From positions 1,421-38,211 of the forward strand of contig JAHEIL010000006.1 in the NCBI GenBank assembly GCA_024639405.1: a stretch of 36,791 nucleotides of DNA, in the 5' to 3' direction. This DNA is from Crocinitomicaceae bacterium. GTDB lineage: Bacteria > Bacteroidota > Bacteroidia > Flavobacteriales_D > Crocinitomicaceae. A program made the translations under genes and the position numbers. Each line of letters starts with the position of its first letter. Positions within the stretch are counted from its first letter, which is position 1. The notes under the pieces were generated by a model. The model had not been told where the DNA came from and did no database searches. It saw only the letters and a program-made list of their open reading frames with translations. This document shows, one piece after another, positions 10,601 through 17,358 of the stretch.

Positions 10601-11032
10601 GCACTGATCAAAACTGTAAACATTCGTTCTCGTTTTTGTTTGGTCCCCGTTTGCTTGCATGGATGTTAGCGGTCCAATCACCGACCAATTCGTCGCTTTT
10701 TCTCCGCTTTGTTTGGCTAAATATTCCGCTTCAATTTTTGCTTTTTGTGCAGGAGTTAATTCTAGGATAAATCCTTGATCATCAATATTACTTGCAATTG
10801 CTTTTCGCCAACGTTTGTAGTATTGTGTGTGGTATGATTTTACAAATACATTCGATTTGTAATAAGCATTGTACAAAGCATCTACTTCAAAAACATTCGG
10901 TTGATTTCCATACATTTTTTGCGACCAAAGTGGTAAACTTTGAATTTCTATGGCAGATGGTTTCTTTAAATATTGTGAATGACTAATTGTTAAAGTAAAC
11001 AACGCTAGTAAGATGGTAACAACTTGTTTCAT
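7625..11032 (-). CDS. T9SS-exported Asp-box (BNR) propeller protein with PKD and C-terminal sorting domain
   Basis: This 1135-aa protein has a signal peptide (MKQVVTILLALFTLTISHSQ). About ten Asp-box/BNR motifs of the S/T-x-D/N-G-G-x-x-W type (SIDGGNNW, SIDGGSSW, STNGGTTW, SNDGGTSW, SIDGGLTW) spread over residues 160-700 and suggest sortilin/sialidase-like propellers. A PKD-like domain lies near residues 790-870 (TWSWQFPTG). A jelly-roll region near 885-1045 (EGFEG..PTGW, YVDNVNI) resembles choice-of-anchor J. The C-terminus (about 1060-1135: LEIYPNPLKNGE, GKVVF, EGNYLLHI, RKLVILD) is a type A T9SS sorting domain. It should be exported and surface-attached or released. Asp-boxes alone do not imply sialidase activity, and I see no catalytic triad that would support one. 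Confidence 0.9.
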   Translation of the reverse strand: MKQVVTILLALFTLTISHSQYLKKPSAIEIQSLPLWSQKMYGNQPNVFEVDALYNAYYKSNVFVKSYHTQYYKRWRKAIASNIDDQGFILELTPAQKAKIEAEYLAKQSGEKATNWSVIGPLTSMQANGDQTKTRTNVYSFDQCAGQPNYCYLGTEPGEVYKSIDGGNNWFSASMTIDFGSGVSAVEVHPNNGMIVFAGGNKGIFKSIDGGSSWTNVLPQNNFGVNEILINPGNDQLIYAATDKGLYASTNGGTTWTQLYLQACYDIKTNASDYSKLYLLKNNPTQKICEFYSSTDYGASWNIQTTGWYTSTDPAKNDGGGRLAVTPADPNRIYAYLIGESKTDDFGYIGVFRSNDGGTSWTLPNTPVGGPYTTTHPNLAYGNPGWTYHQGFYNCAIIASPTNADSIIIGGLNTWRSNDGGATFTSVSGYIGGPFNMHVDNQDFRVINNTTWLTTDGGIYKSTDFVSTQPVSKMNGVHGGDFWGFGSGWNEDVLVGGQYHNGNVAHHENYGPGNFLELGGGEAPTGYVNPGNNRKTYYSDISGKIIPYNFNDPVSNFTSGMSPNESYYAAESSEMEFHPNCYSVAFVGNENKLWKSVDGGGSYNLLKEFGTTAADKLGQFEIASSNPDVMYVHQRNSTNVGKLWKTTNGGVLWNQLTIPAGNSRLLLIAVNPENENIVWIAYPNGSNGNKVYESIDGGLTWTNISSPTLNNEFLQSLIHIAGTDKGLYLGTSKAVFYRNATTPWTIENGGLPTYISTTSLKPFYKTGKIRMASYGKGMWQSNLKEAPSKPICRITVDKLAQTVFCAQDSFYFEDYSFLNHTNTTWSWQFPTGSPQTSNLRNPSVIFPNSGNHLAILTITDQTGQTDSDTLIIQTNNFVAPSFISEGFEGQFVPTGWYLSNESGGGQWSLSSATGGFGNSSKSALFPNYDYDASGNSSDLNIQLNTLNMSQLNLSFDVAHSQYGGQYTDSLEVLVSTDCGASYSSIYLKGGPTLATAPSSQTNFVPSADQWRTENLNLSAFVNHSKVLIAFRNWGHWGNNIYVDNVNIQSDLGSDELATSELEIYPNPLKNGELLTLKNCAVDSKISVLDAQGKVVFTSILTASSTLKIPRLAEGNYLLHIENSSKIYNRKLVILD

Positions 11033-11093
11033 GATCTTTTGATTTGAATGTTAAAAATAAGCAATAATTTATATTAATTCATAATAAGTAACG

Positions 11094-11101
11094 TACATTT
11101 G
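11094..11101 (+). promoter_or_regulatory. Candidate -7 promoter element (TACATTTG)
   Basis: TACATTTG matches TAnnTTTG exactly and ends 17 bp before the ATG of the M1 aminopeptidase gene. No convincing -33 TTTG is present at standard spacing. Confidence 0.35.
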
Positions 11102-11118
11102 ATTTAAATTTTTCAAGG

Positions 11119-12687
11119 ATGAAACATGTTTTAAACGCTTTGTTTTGTTGTGCATTTCTTTCGATTTTTGCTCAAAACACTTCTATTGATGTGAAACATT
11201 ATTCACTGCAACTTGCTGTAAATGATGCGAATAATAACATTCAATTGAATGAGAAAATCCGATTTGTAGCCTTGAAAAATGCAACAGAAGTGCGTTTTGA
11301 TCTGACACAAACAAATGAGCAACACAAAGGAATGTTCGTTAAAAAGGTGGTTCAACAAAACAAGTCGGTTCGTTTTCGTCAATTTCCAGAACAATTGATA
11401 TTGGAAGGACTTCGGTTGGAAGAAGGTTTGGAATATGAGTTTTATTTTGAGCTGGAAGGAATTCCAACAGATGGTTTGGTTATTGGAAAGAATAAGTTCA
11501 ACCAACGAACTTTTTTTGGGGATAATTGGCCGAATCGTGCGCACAATTGGTTTGCCTGCAACGATCATCCTTCAGATAAAGCAACGATTGAATACGAAGT
11601 AGAAGTCCCATCTCATTATCTGGTAATTGCAAATGGTTTGTTGGAAAGTAAAGTAGAAGCTCCATTTGATAAAGGAAGAATGATTTATCGATATGCGACT
11701 AAAATACCCTTACCTACAAAAGTTTGTGTTGTTGGAATTGCAGCTTTTGAAGTGGAGAACATTGAAAATGAAGTGATGCAATTGTCAAGTTGGGTATATC
11801 CTGAGAATAAAAAAGAAGGGTTTTACGATTTTCAATTGGCTCCACAAATTTTAGTGTTTTATATGAACTACATTGGGAAATATCCGTATGAGAAATTAGC
11901 AAATGTTCAATCTACTACCCGTTTTGGAGGCATGGAAAATGCAAGTTGTATTTTTTACGATGAAAATGCCATCAATGGTAAGCGAACGTGTGAAGCCTTA
12001 ATGGCGCATGAAATAGCACACCAATGGTTTGGAAATTGTGTCACTGAAAAAGATTGGCCACATATTTGGTTGAGTGAAGGTTTCGCAACGTATTTCACGA
12101 ATTTATACCTTCAACAAAGCAAAGGAGAACAAGTCTTTGACGAACAATTAAAACGCGATCGCACCAAAGCCTTGAATTTTTCCAAAAAGTATCAACATCC
12201 TGTTGTAGATTCAACCTATACAGATTTAATGGATTTATTGAATCCTCATTCGTATCAAAAAGGGGGATGGGTGTTACATCAATTGCGCCGAGAAATAGGG
12301 GATAGTACTTTTCAAAAAGTAATTCAAACGTATTATAATTTGTACCAAAATAGCAATGCCAATTCAGAAGATTTTGAACGCGTTGCTATGCAGATTTCTG
12401 GAAAAGATTTACACCAATTCTTTCACCAATGGTTGCGTGTGGCTGAGCATCCTACATTGAAAGTAGTGATTTTTAATGAGCAAAGTGAAATTCAATTGCA
12501 ACAAGTGCAAGCACAGTTGTTTGAATTTCCTATTTCACTTTTAATTGAGTATGAAGATGGAACTTCAAAAATGTATCACAATCGTTTTGATACCAACAAA
12601 TCAGGAATAATTATCAAAGTTCCTAAGAAAGTTAAAGCTGTAAAACTAGATCCAAACGTAGATTTATTTTTCGAAGAAGTGAATTGA
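11119..12687 (+). CDS. M1-family zinc aminopeptidase, secreted
   Basis: This 522-aa protein has an N-terminal signal peptide (MKHVLNALFCCAFLSIFAQ). The M1 exopeptidase motif GGMEN sits at 270-274. The zinc site H297-E-I-A-H301 is followed by E320 eighteen residues later (LSEGFATYF). Y379 in HSYQKGG fits the catalytic tyrosine. The N-terminal saddle domain occupies about residues 20-200. At 522 residues it lacks most of the C-terminal helical domain of long M1 enzymes such as PepN, which is common among short Bacteroidota M1 proteins. It probably removes N-terminal residues from peptides in the periplasm. The gene stands alone between a divergent T9SS cargo gene and a convergent lemA/TPM cluster. 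Confidence 0.93.
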   Translation: MKHVLNALFCCAFLSIFAQNTSIDVKHYSLQLAVNDANNNIQLNEKIRFVALKNATEVRFDLTQTNEQHKGMFVKKVVQQNKSVRFRQFPEQLILEGLRLEEGLEYEFYFELEGIPTDGLVIGKNKFNQRTFFGDNWPNRAHNWFACNDHPSDKATIEYEVEVPSHYLVIANGLLESKVEAPFDKGRMIYRYATKIPLPTKVCVVGIAAFEVENIENEVMQLSSWVYPENKKEGFYDFQLAPQILVFYMNYIGKYPYEKLANVQSTTRFGGMENASCIFYDENAINGKRTCEALMAHEIAHQWFGNCVTEKDWPHIWLSEGFATYFTNLYLQQSKGEQVFDEQLKRDRTKALNFSKKYQHPVVDSTYTDLMDLLNPHSYQKGGWVLHQLRREIGDSTFQKVIQTYYNLYQNSNANSEDFERVAMQISGKDLHQFFHQWLRVAEHPTLKVVIFNEQSEIQLQQVQAQLFEFPISLLIEYEDGTSKMYHNRFDTNKSGIIIKVPKKVKAVKLDPNVDLFFEEVN

Positions 12688-12702
12688 TGCGAAGTTGAAT
12701 CT

Positions 12703-12786
12703 GCGCTAGGGATTGCAAAGAAAAGCCCGCACTCCGACTCCGATAGCTATCGGAGTATCGGAGGAGGACTTGTAATGAAAAGCCCG
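12703..12786. repeat. Palindromic intergenic repeat (CCGATAGCTATCGG core)
   Basis: The 116-bp convergent gap holds a perfect 20-bp palindrome at 12737-12756 centred on CCGATAGCTATCGG. It is extended by a second CTCCGA/TCGGAG pair with an offset. The 10-bp direct repeat GAAAAGCCCG flanks it at 12720-12729 and 12777-12786, and GCGCTAGGGATTG precedes it. From memory, similar GATAGCTATC palindromes with AAAGCCCG flanks recur between genes in Flavobacteriia, so this is probably one copy of a dispersed non-autonomous element. There is no T-tract, so it is not a standard terminator. Confidence 0.7.
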
Positions 12787-12803
12787 TTAAAGCGCCCAAA
12801 AAG

Positions 12804-13625
12804 CTACCAACTTCCGCCGGAGCCACCACCGCCAAAGCCGCCGCCGCCAAAACCACCGAATCCACCGCCTGAACTTCCGCCACCAAAGCCTGAGCCACCT
12901 CCGCCAAAGCCTCCGAAGAAAATTCCGCCAGAACCCATTGTGAATCCTCCTCTGCCACCGCCACGGTTGTTGCGTGCGAAAATAATAACAACAACGATTA
13001 TAACGACAATGATTAAAATTGCGCGACCAATGCTATCTTTTTTCTCGTTTTTTTTTTGGTATTGCTTTGAATTGAATTCGCCTTGTGATAAGCCTTTTAA
13101 AACTTTTAATGCAGCTTGAATACCTTCGTAATAGTTTTCGTTTTTAAAGTTCGGCAGCAATTCGTTATCCACAATTTGATTGCAGGTATAATCAGGAATA
13201 GCGCCTTCTAATCCACGACCCGTCGCAATAAACGTTTTGCGTTCACCCTTGCCACCTGTTGGTTTGATCAAAATAACAATACCATTGTCTTCTTTTTCGT
13301 GACCAACTTTCCATTTATCACCTAATTTTGTTGCGTATTCCCATGGTTCATAACCATTTAAATCATCAACAACCACCACTACAATTTGATTGGAAGTTAC
13401 TTCTGCAAATTCCACCAATTCTTGTTCCAATTGTGCTGCTTCTGGTTCCGATAAAAAGTTTGGAAATTCTTGCGATAAATTCACATACAAGCGAGCAGGT
13501 ATTGGCGCATTTGGAATATCATCTTGAGCAAATGTTGGTGTATTGAAAAAACCTAAAATGATTGAAAACAGTACGATCCATTTTTGAGCAAAACGGTTTG
13601 TATTGGGCATATTTTTATTATTCAT
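12804..13625 (-). CDS. TPM-domain protein, signal peptide, membrane segment, Gly-rich tail
   Basis: The ATG at 13625 (MNNKNMPNTN) is preferred over the upstream in-frame TTG and GTG codons. It overlaps the preceding gene's end as ATGAATAA (8 bp) and gives 273 aa; ATG at 13610 is an alternative. The N-terminus has a signal sequence (WIVLFSIILGFFNTPTFA). The TPM domain (about residues 45-180) contains the typical TSNQIVVVVVDDLNG, DNGIVILI and TGRGLEGAIPD stretches. A membrane segment (AILIIVVIIVVVIIFA) near 205-222 is followed by a tail almost wholly of Gly, Ser and Phe ending GGSGGSW. This is the classic YgcG/TPM arrangement found beside LemA. The proposed role is in envelope maintenance, including photosystem II repair in plants; the biochemical activity here is unknown. 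Confidence 0.88.
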   Translation of the reverse strand: MNNKNMPNTNRFAQKWIVLFSIILGFFNTPTFAQDDIPNAPIPARLYVNLSQEFPNFLSEPEAAQLEQELVEFAEVTSNQIVVVVVDDLNGYEPWEYATKLGDKWKVGHEKEDNGIVILIKPTGGKGERKTFIATGRGLEGAIPDYTCNQIVDNELLPNFKNENYYEGIQAALKVLKGLSQGEFNSKQYQKKNEKKDSIGRAILIIVVIIVVVIIFARNNRGGGRGGFTMGSGGIFFGGFGGGGSGFGGGSSGGGFGGFGGGGFGGGGSGGSW

Positions 13626-14058
13626 CACCAAAAGTTACTTCGTTACTTAATTCATTTTCGTCGTTTTCAAGCAAAGGAAATGCACTTTTTAACTGTTGAC
13701 CAGCTGTTAATATCCCTTCAATCAAACCTTCAGCAAACGCACCTTTTTTAAAAGCTGAAATCATCGCATCGCGAATGGCATCCCAAAAATTTTCTGGTAC
13801 AACAGCATTGATTCCTTGGTCGCCCAAAATAGCTAATTTTTTATCAGCCATCGCCACATAAAACAAGACACCATTGCGTTGAGCAGTCGTATGCATCTTT
13901 AAGTGTTCAAAAACTTGAATGGCTTTTTCCATTGGGTCACCCGCGCATTTTGCATCGATGTGCACACGAATTTCTCCAGAAGTTTTTAATTCTGCTTCAG
14001 CAATCGCAGTTTGAATTGCTTTTTGTTGCGCTTCGTTGATTAATTTATTTTTGCCCAT
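13618..14058 (-). CDS. TPM-domain protein, soluble form
   Basis: Starting at ATG 14058 (MGKNKLINEAQQ) this encodes 146 aa. The longer frame to 14085 would need a TTG inside the terminator hairpin and is rejected. The TPM fold features are SGEIRVHIDAKC, NGVLFYVAMADKKLAILGDQGINAVVP and FAEGLIEGI. There is no signal peptide or membrane segment, so it is predicted cytosolic, unlike the longer TPM protein downstream. The acidic C-terminus (ENDENELSNEVTFGDE) overlaps the next start by 8 bp, implying translational coupling. A Bacteroidota LemA operon with one soluble and one membrane TPM protein is a recognised arrangement. Confidence 0.88.
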   Translation of the reverse strand: MGKNKLINEAQQKAIQTAIAEAELKTSGEIRVHIDAKCAGDPMEKAIQVFEHLKMHTTAQRNGVLFYVAMADKKLAILGDQGINAVVPENFWDAIRDAMISAFKKGAFAEGLIEGILTAGQQLKSAFPLLENDENELSNEVTFGDE

Positions 14059-14066
14059 TGTATCAA

Positions 14067-14097
14067 ATAAAAAAGAGCGTTTCAAAAAAACGCCCTT
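14067..14097 (-). terminator. Intrinsic terminator/attenuator inside the lemA-TPM cluster
   Basis: Read on minus: GGGCGTTT, a short loop, AAACGCTC and six T. It begins about 9 bp after the lemA stop and ends just before the next ATG (14058), so it probably sets lemA expression above that of the TPM genes. Confidence 0.7.
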
Positions 14098-14105
14098 TCA
14101 ATGTG

Positions 14106-14663
14106 TTAGTCAAAATTCACTGTTGGTGCTAGTTCAGAACCAGCTGCAGCTTTGAATGCTTCGCGTTTTGAGAAAACTTCTTTGTTCAAGAACATGCTGT
14201 TGAAGAATCCACGAATGTGTGAATTGAATGCTTTCACAGCGCCGTTATAATCAGAACGTGCTTTGTTGATGCGGTTTTCAGTTCCTTCCAATTGCGCTTG
14301 TAACGCACCAAAGTTTTCTGTTGAACGAATTTGTGGGTATGCTTCAAACGCCAAATTGATAGCCGTATTGATTTTTTTACCCATTACTTCCATGTCTTCT
14401 GGAGTTTTTGCATTCACAATTCCAGCTCTCGCTTCAGTAACACGCGTTAAGATTTCTTTTTCATTTTTAGCAGCACCTTTCACCGTTGCAACTAATTGAG
14501 GAATCAAATCTGCACGACGTTGGTAAGCTGCACCGACATCACCCCACGATTGATCCACTGTTTCTTGTAAATCTACAGCTGTGTTGTAAGTTCCTCTGTA
14601 GCTAAAGAACAAAATGATTGCTAACAAAGCAATTCCACCAAAAATAATATAAGACTTTTTCAT
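14106..14663 (-). CDS. lemA: LemA family protein
   Basis: This 185-aa protein has an N-terminal membrane anchor (YIIFGGIALLAIILFFSY, about residues 5-22) followed by the LemA helical domain: YNTAVDLQETVDQSWGDVGAAYQRRADLIPQL across residues 26-57, then the conserved YPQIRSTENFGALQAQLEGTENRI block near 108-131. The C-terminal domain is predicted outside the cytoplasm. LemA's biochemical role is unresolved in most bacteria, and the consistent association with TPM proteins suggests an envelope function. It is the first gene of the lemA-TPM-TPM cluster. Confidence 0.94.
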   Translation of the reverse strand: MKKSYIIFGGIALLAIILFFSYRGTYNTAVDLQETVDQSWGDVGAAYQRRADLIPQLVATVKGAAKNEKEILTRVTEARAGIVNAKTPEDMEVMGKKINTAINLAFEAYPQIRSTENFGALQAQLEGTENRINKARSDYNGAVKAFNSHIRGFFNSMFLNKEVFSKREAFKAAAGSELAPTVNFD

Positions 14664-14776
14664 TTTTTTAAATTTTAAGTAAAGTTATTTTATTTTCAAT
14701 TAGTGCGAACGACTTTAACAAAAAATGTGAACTAATTTTTCAACACAAAATGGCAAATAAAGCAAAGAAAAATGGT

Positions 14777-14784
14777 TATGTTTG
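14777..14784 (+). promoter_or_regulatory. Candidate -7 promoter element for tRNA-Leu (TATGTTTG)
   Basis: TATGTTTG matches TAnnTTTG exactly and ends 13 bp upstream of the tRNA, predicting a leader of about 7-9 nt. No TTTG is visible at the -33 position. Confidence 0.5.
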
Positions 14785-14797
14785 CAACATAAATGCT

Positions 14798-14879
14798 GCG
14801 CACGTGGTGAAATTGGTAGACATGCCATCTTGAGGGGGTGGTGCCATTAGGTGTGCTGGTTCGAATCCAGTCGTGCGCA
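14798..14879 (+). tRNA. tRNA-Leu (anticodon GAG)
   Basis: A complete class II cloverleaf can be drawn. The acceptor GCGCACG (14798-14804) pairs with CGTGCGC (14872-14878), with discriminator A at 14879. The anticodon stem CCATC/GGTGG encloses the loop TTGAGGG, giving anticodon GAG, which reads CUC and CUU leucine codons. A long variable arm (GCC/GGT) and a T-arm with GGTTCGAATCC follow. The 3' CCA is not encoded (the next bases are CTC), so it must be added after transcription. Confidence 0.95.
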
Positions 14880-14887
14880 CTCTGATC

Positions 14888-14920
14888 AACGCACTTGTTC
14901 GAAAGAACAGGTGCGTTTTT
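14888..14920 (+). terminator. Intrinsic terminator of tRNA-Leu
   Basis: A 13-bp stem (AACGCACTTGTTC with GAACAGGTGCGTT, one G-T pair) around a GAAA tetraloop is followed by a T-run, nine bases after the tRNA end. Confidence 0.9.
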
Positions 14921-14929
14921 AATTTGAAA

Positions 14930-15159
14930 CGAGTCAAACTTTCAGTTTGAACGAGGAACAACTTAAAAACGCAACCGAGCGCGCAGCGCATAGGTGCGAA
15001 GATCCATTGCACGTCGCGCAGACTGGAGATTTACTCCAGTCGAGTATTCGAGTCAAACTTTCAGTTTGAACGAGGAACAACTTAAAAACGCAACCGAGCG
15101 CGCAGCGCATAGGTGCGGAGATCCATTGCACGTCGCGCAGACTGGAGATTTACTCCAGT
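14930..15159. repeat. Two direct copies of a 111-bp G+C-rich structured element
   Basis: Copy 1 is 14930-15040 and copy 2 is 15049-15159, separated by 8 bp (CGAGTATT). The only difference is A at 14999 versus G at 15118. Each copy has a terminal hairpin at both ends: TCAAACT/AGTTTGA near the left and ACTGGAG-ATTTA-CTCCAGT at the right. Between them is a G+C-rich middle (GCGCGCAGCGCA, TTGCACGTCGCGC) unlike the A/T-rich surroundings. I see no transposase gene. The layout resembles REP/BIME-type or other non-autonomous dispersed repeats. The 339-bp gap between tRNA-Leu and the next gene holds only the terminator, this pair and about 59 bp of A/T-rich leader. Confidence 0.85.
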
Positions 15160-15218
15160 TTTTCATAGCGTCAAATTTTTACCTATATTTATACTACAAA
15201 AATTTTTAAACGTTTCAC

Positions 15219-15836
15219 ATGCATAGTAGTTCAAAAACACTATTCCTTTTTTTTCTATTTTTTTCTTTTTTTACATTTTCTCAAAATTTCAATGCAGAAC
15301 GCAATCAATTAGATAAAAAATTAATGGTTGGATTGGGATCATGGGCAACAACAAATTTTCTTGCTAGTGGAATAGGATGGGGATCAATTCCAAGTGGCGA
15401 AGCACATTATTTTCACCAGATGAATGTCATGTGGAATTTTGTAAATATTGGACTTGCAGTTCCCGGGTACTTAAATGCTCGAAATGCGCCAACAGAATTA
15501 TCTTCAGTAGACACCAAATTAAAACAAGAAAAAACTGAAAAGATTTACTTAATTAATGCTTTTTTAGATGTAGGATATATTTCTAGCGGTTTCATTTTAG
15601 GGGCTATTAAAACAGATAATTTAACAAATTCTCAACGTTTTAATGGTTATGGGAAAAGCCTAATTGTTCAAGGAGGATTTTTACTGATTTTTGATTTAAT
15701 GGCTTATGGTTTGCATAAATCACATGCAACTAAAAATTCAAAAGCATTTGTGCAATCATTAGATGTTAGTCCTTCTGGGATTGGAGTTGTGTGGCATATT
15801 CCTTATTCAACAAAAAAAGTGTTCAGCCTCAACTAA
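15219..15836 (+). CDS. Small membrane protein, DUF6992-like
   Basis: This 205-aa protein has an N-terminal signal or anchor sequence (LFLFFLFFSFFTFSQ). About four hydrophobic segments follow near residues 35-55, 68-85, 110-130 and 145-165, with the phrase YFHQMNVMWNFVNIGLAVPGYLNAR between the first two. The HQMNxxWxxVNxxxA pattern recalls the Bacteroidota family I know as DUF6992, but I cannot verify that here. No catalytic motif is visible. It sits alone behind the 111-bp repeats and ends at a bidirectional terminator shared with the AAA+ gene. Confidence 0.8.
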   Translation: MHSSSKTLFLFFLFFSFFTFSQNFNAERNQLDKKLMVGLGSWATTNFLASGIGWGSIPSGEAHYFHQMNVMWNFVNIGLAVPGYLNARNAPTELSSVDTKLKQEKTEKIYLINAFLDVGYISSGFILGAIKTDNLTNSQRFNGYGKSLIVQGGFLLIFDLMAYGLHKSHATKNSKAFVQSLDVSPSGIGVVWHIPYSTKKVFSLN

Positions 15837-15850
15837 ATACACTACTAAAA

Positions 15851-15882
15851 AAAAAGGAGCTTCAATTTAAAGCTCCTTTTTA
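15851..15882. terminator. Bidirectional intrinsic terminator
   Basis: An A-run, AAGGAGCTT, loop, AAGCTCCTT and a T-run lie between the convergent stops at 15836 (+) and 15889 (-). Confidence 0.85.
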
Positions 15883-15888
15883 ATTCAT

Positions 15889-17355
15889 TTAAGACAATCC
15901 CTTCAACAAATTATCATACATATCATTGAAGGAAAGTCCATCTGCAGTTCGTTTCTTTGAAAGTTGTTTGAGTTCCACCAACGCCCACAATATAAATTCC
16001 ATTAAAAAAGGAACGTCAATATCCGCCACTTTTGGTTGGTATTGTTGAATCAAGTCTTTCAACGGTAGTATCGAAAGCAAGGATTTTTTGTAGCTTGTTT
16101 CAGTTGCTTCATCCGACAATTCAAATGCATCTGCTTCAAAAAACCAGTTTAATACAGCGTCGTAAGGTGTTGTTTGTTCTTGTTTTTTTAGTTTTTCAAT
16201 TTTTGGGAAATACTGAAGGAAAAGCGTTTTTGTTGCTTCGCTGATTAAATGTTGTGCTACAAATGAAGTTCCTTCTTGTTCACCTTCGTACACCAACTCC
16301 ATTTTTCCAGTAATTGAAGGAATAATTCCCATTAAATCACTGTAACGAACCGTCGTTTCCTTTTCGTTGTTGAGGATTGCGCGACGTTCGGCTGTACTGA
16401 TTAAATTTTCAAAGGCTGTAATACTCATACGCGCACTAACGCCACTTTTATTGTCGATGTATTCACTTTCACGCGCTTCAAAAGCAATTTGTTCCAAAAT
16501 ATCTCTTGCTAATTCTGGAACATGAACAGTGCAAGTTCTACTTTCTAATTTCTCAGATTCTTGTTGCGTTATTTTCTTAGCAATTTGAATATCTGCAGCA
16601 TAATGAGTTAATATCTGAGAACCAATTCTGTCTTTTAATGGTGTAACAATGCTTCCGCGATTGGTGTAATCTTCTGGATTTGCAGTGAAAACAAATTGTA
16701 AATCGAGCGGTAAGCGCAATTTGAAACCGCGTATTTGAACATCGCCTTCTTCTAAAATATTGAACAACGCAACTTGGATACGTGCTTGTAAATCAGGTAA
16801 TTCATTGATTACAAATAAACAACGGTTAGCACGTGGAATCATTCCGAAATGAATCACGCGTTCGTCAGCATAACTCAATTTTAAATTCGAAGCTTTAATT
16901 GGATCAATGTCACCAATTAAATCAGCAATTGTCACATCTGGTGTAGCCAATTTTTCAAAGAAACGATCCGAACGGTGCAACCAAGAAATTGGTGTATCAT
17001 CGCCTTTTTCAGCAATGATGTCTCTTGCAAAACGACTAATTGGATGAAAAGGATCGTCGTTCATTTCACTTCCTGTAATATAGGGAATGTATTCATCCAG
17101 TAGGTTGACCATTAAGCGTGCGATTCTGGTTTTACCTTGTCCGCGGAGTCCCAATAAATTGATATTGTGTTTTGATAAAATTGCGCGTTCCAATTGCGGT
17201 ACAACCGTATGTTCATAACCAAGCATTCCAGGAAACGTTTCTTTTCCAGCTTGTAAAGCAGCAATTAGATTAGCTCTTAATTCTGTTTTGATATTTTTTG
17301 ATTGGTAGCCAGCAGCTTTTAAAGCGCCAAATGTCGTAATTGTTGTAAGTTCCAT
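15889..17355 (-). CDS. MoxR/Mg-chelatase-like AAA+ ATPase
   Basis: This 488-aa protein has a Walker A motif GLRGQGKT at residues 69-76 and a Walker B-like stretch RCLFVINELPDLQ near 180-192. Further downstream are a sensor-type segment QFVFTANPEDYTNRG and an arginine-rich PLKDRIGSQI, all typical of the magnesium-chelatase I / MoxR group. It starts 3 bp after the stop of the upstream VWA-domain gene, so the two are surely co-transcribed. Such ATPases usually act with a VWA protein to insert metals or remodel protein complexes. The client is not identifiable, and no chlorophyll or cobalamin genes are nearby, so a true Mg-chelatase role is unlikely. Confidence 0.88.
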   Translation of the reverse strand: MELTTITTFGALKAAGYQSKNIKTELRANLIAALQAGKETFPGMLGYEHTVVPQLERAILSKHNINLLGLRGQGKTRIARLMVNLLDEYIPYITGSEMNDDPFHPISRFARDIIAEKGDDTPISWLHRSDRFFEKLATPDVTIADLIGDIDPIKASNLKLSYADERVIHFGMIPRANRCLFVINELPDLQARIQVALFNILEEGDVQIRGFKLRLPLDLQFVFTANPEDYTNRGSIVTPLKDRIGSQILTHYAADIQIAKKITQQESEKLESRTCTVHVPELARDILEQIAFEARESEYIDNKSGVSARMSITAFENLISTAERRAILNNEKETTVRYSDLMGIIPSITGKMELVYEGEQEGTSFVAQHLISEATKTLFLQYFPKIEKLKKQEQTTPYDAVLNWFFEADAFELSDEATETSYKKSLLSILPLKDLIQQYQPKVADIDVPFLMEFILWALVELKQLSKKRTADGLSFNDMYDNLLKGLS

Positions 17356-17358
17356 CGT

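Noticed and set aside
7625-11032. Sialidase
   Set aside because: Asp-boxes are present, but no arginine triad or nucleophilic Tyr/Glu arrangement could be recognised; sortilin-like propellers share these boxes.
12632-13119. Open frames on both strands rich in Pro (plus) or Ala/Val (minus)
   Set aside because: They are shadows of the Gly-rich tail codons of the TPM gene; the composition follows directly from GGN repeats in other frames.
14798-14879. tRNA with anticodon TGA (Ser)
   Set aside because: Shifting the loop by one base would give TGA, but only the CCATC/GGTGG stem pairs properly, which fixes the anticodon as GAG (Leu).
14776-15209. Several short open frames across tRNA-Leu and the 111-bp repeats
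   Set aside because: They read through the tRNA or the repeated element and resemble each other only because the DNA is duplicated; none has a plausible start or domain.
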